DNA from: an uncultured Desulfomonile sp.
Lineage (GTDB): Bacteria > Desulfobacterota > Desulfomonilia > Desulfomonilales > Desulfomonilaceae
Assembly: GCA_903853735.1 (NCBI GenBank)
Contig: CAINUH010000241.1
Span: forward strand, 1-15,950
Direction: 5' to 3'
Length of the DNA: 15,950 nucleotides
The position numbers were made by a program, and so were the translations under genes. A model generated the notes under the pieces. The model worked only from the letters and a program-made list of their open reading frames with translations, was not told the origin of the DNA and ran no database searches. This document shows positions 14,415 through 15,950 of the stretch, piece after piece (position 1 is the stretch's first letter; each line of letters begins with the position of its first letter).

Positions 14415-15950
14415 ATGCGGTGGCGAAACAGTATGATCGGCATAATAGCATTTGTAATGGCTGTGATGTTAGCCTTGGTCGTCTGTTCTTCCGATCCCAC
14501 GGCGGCCCAACAAAAGAAACCAAACTTCATCATGATCATGACCGACGACGTAGGTTGGGGTGATTTGGGATGCTATGGAGGTGGCGAGAACCGTGGTTGC
14601 CCAACGCCTAACCTGGACCGCATCGCCTCAGAGGGCATGCGCTTCACAAACTATTATGGTCAGGCAAGTTGCACCGCAGGCCGAGCTTCATTCATTACAG
14701 GCCGGATTCCTATTAGGACGGCTCTTTCAACCGTGTTGGCTCCAGGCGATGCCAATGGCCTAAAAAAAGAGGATCCCACCATAGCCGAGGCCCTGAAAAA
14801 CCTTGGGTACCAGACGGCTCAGTGGGGTAAATGGCATCTCGGTGACCGTCCAGAAACTTTCCCAACGGAGCACGGCTTTGATGAGATGCATTATATGCTC
14901 CCATATTACGCGGGCGTTTACGCATACGACTATCTGCCCTTGCAGCCCGATTTCCCGACACACAACAAGAAATTCATGGAGGCCTGGAGCAAGGTCAACC
15001 TCAGCCAGTGGGAAGGTAAAGCCGGAGAAGCCCCCAAGATTATGAAGAAAAAGTTTGGCTATGAGGACCTGGAGACTGTTGATGATATCATTCGTGAAGA
15101 TGCTGCCAATTACATCAAAAAACACGCCAAGGACGATAAGCCGTTTTTCATGTACATCTGTTTCATGAAGGTGCATAACCCTAACAATCCCTCCCCGCGT
15201 TTCAAGGGAAAATCACCGGGTGGCGGCCGCTATCTCGACTCTCTTATGGAGTTGGATGACAACTCTGGTCAAATAATGCAGGCCGTACGTGACGCGGGTA
15301 TTGCTGAGAACACTCTGGTTGTATGGACCACCGACAATGGGGCATGGGTGGATGCCTGGCCCGATGCGGGTTACACTCCTTTCCGCGGCATGAAAGGGAC
15401 CTCCTTCGAGGGAGGGTTCAGAGTTCCCGCGATGGCATGGTGGCCTGGGCATATAAAGCCAGGCACAGTGGCCAACCAGATTATGTCTCACATGGACTGG
15501 TGGCCCACCTTTGTCAAACTGGCTGGAGGAACTCCCCCTACTCGCATTTGGAAAGACAACTACGGCAAGGACATAGTCTTTGATGGAATTGAAAACAGCG
15601 ACTTTATTCTGGGAAAAGGGCCATCCAACCGAGACCATTTTTTCTACATTAATGACTTGGCGTTTGGTGGCTTGAGAGTAACCAATTTTAAGCTATTGTT
15701 CACGGCCAAAGACACTTGGCTTGGGCCTGACCTGAACCTGGCCTTTCCTGCGCTTTATAATCTCTGGTGGGACCCGGGTGAGCAGTATGACGCTATTTTT
15801 AATGGCGCCGCACCGACGCGGGGTGACTTAAAAACCTCTCCTGGGAGATACGCGGGAGAAGATCACGGTTGGATCGTCGAAATGGCGCAACCGTATTTCG
15901 ACCAATTCTTTGGAGAACTGACGACGTGCCCGAACCGACCCACAATACCA
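14415..15950 (+). CDS. Secreted formylglycine-dependent sulfatase, C-terminus cut by window edge
   Basis: An alkaline-phosphatase-superfamily arylsulfatase, open for 512 codons to the right edge without a stop. The N-terminus is a signal peptide (hydrophobic residues 7-23, MIGIIAFVMAVMLALVV; likely cleavage after about residue 31, PTAA). Metal ligands Asp44-Asp45 (IMTDDVGWGD) and the active-site signature C86-T-A-G-R90 follow. This is the CxAxR form in which the cysteine is oxidised to formylglycine, probably by the anaerobic radical SAM maturase anSME. Further landmarks are GKWHLG and TTDNGA, the second metal site. The family hydrolyses sulfate esters outside the cytoplasm; the natural substrate is unknown. 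The ATG at 14415 has AAGGAG (14401-14406) 8 bases upstream. Only a short C-terminal part should be missing. No maturase gene is in the window. Confidence 0.93.
   Translation, partial: MRWRNSMIGIIAFVMAVMLALVVCSSDPTAAQQKKPNFIMIMTDDVGWGDLGCYGGGENRGCPTPNLDRIASEGMRFTNYYGQASCTAGRASFITGRIPIRTALSTVLAPGDANGLKKEDPTIAEALKNLGYQTAQWGKWHLGDRPETFPTEHGFDEMHYMLPYYAGVYAYDYLPLQPDFPTHNKKFMEAWSKVNLSQWEGKAGEAPKIMKKKFGYEDLETVDDIIREDAANYIKKHAKDDKPFFMYICFMKVHNPNNPSPRFKGKSPGGGRYLDSLMELDDNSGQIMQAVRDAGIAENTLVVWTTDNGAWVDAWPDAGYTPFRGMKGTSFEGGFRVPAMAWWPGHIKPGTVANQIMSHMDWWPTFVKLAGGTPPTRIWKDNYGKDIVFDGIENSDFILGKGPSNRDHFFYINDLAFGGLRVTNFKLLFTAKDTWLGPDLNLAFPALYNLWWDPGEQYDAIFNGAAPTRGDLKTSPGRYAGEDHGWIVEMAQPYFDQFFGELTTCPNRPTIP

Overview
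The window looks like chromosomal DNA of a strictly anaerobic, sulfate-reducer or syntroph-type Desulfobacterota (former Deltaproteobacteria) of roughly 50% G+C. This is inferred from gene content: an RNase G gene overlapping a B12-type radical SAM/DUF2344 fusion, an ADP-forming acyl-CoA synthetase alpha-type protein, a selenocysteine-coding TGA, and two tandem cobyrinate a,c-diamide synthase family genes. The exact genus cannot be read from the sequence.

Layout. (1) Positions 1-3888, minus strand: the two-gene unit of a radical SAM/DUF2344 protein followed by rng; rng runs off the left edge. (2) A divergent intergenic region with a hairpin at 3947-3980, then an ADP-forming acyl-CoA synthetase alpha-type gene (4043-5509, plus). 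(3) Positions 5510-7424: an accessory, partly decayed segment with an unrecognised small ORF, an intact class II Fic AMP-transferase with a winged-helix tail, an operator-like cluster of GGTAAT half-sites, a wrecked DUF1156-type DNA methyltransferase, and a short palindromic repeat. (4) Positions 7425-8081, minus: a secreted thioredoxin-fold protein whose two apparent ORFs are one gene. They are joined in frame by a TGA exactly where the first Cys of CxxC belongs, and a hairpin with bacterial SECIS geometry follows it. (5) Positions 8417-13464, plus: two tandem CbiA/CobB-family glutamine amidotransferases, then a DinG/XPD-like Fe-S helicase overlapping the second by 26 bases. (6) Positions 13730-14260: a small glycine-rich membrane-inserting stress-type protein. 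(7) Positions 14415-15950: a secreted formylglycine-type sulfatase running off the right edge.

How the genes fit together. The tandem CbiA pair points to modified tetrapyrrole chemistry (cobalamin, or siroheme amidation in sulfite reducers). The selenoprotein and sulfatase act outside the cytoplasm. The Fic/methyltransferase segment looks like the residue of a defence or mobile region between housekeeping genes. The most notable observation is the Sec-containing UxxC thioredoxin-TPR protein, which an ordinary gene caller would split into two meaningless pieces.
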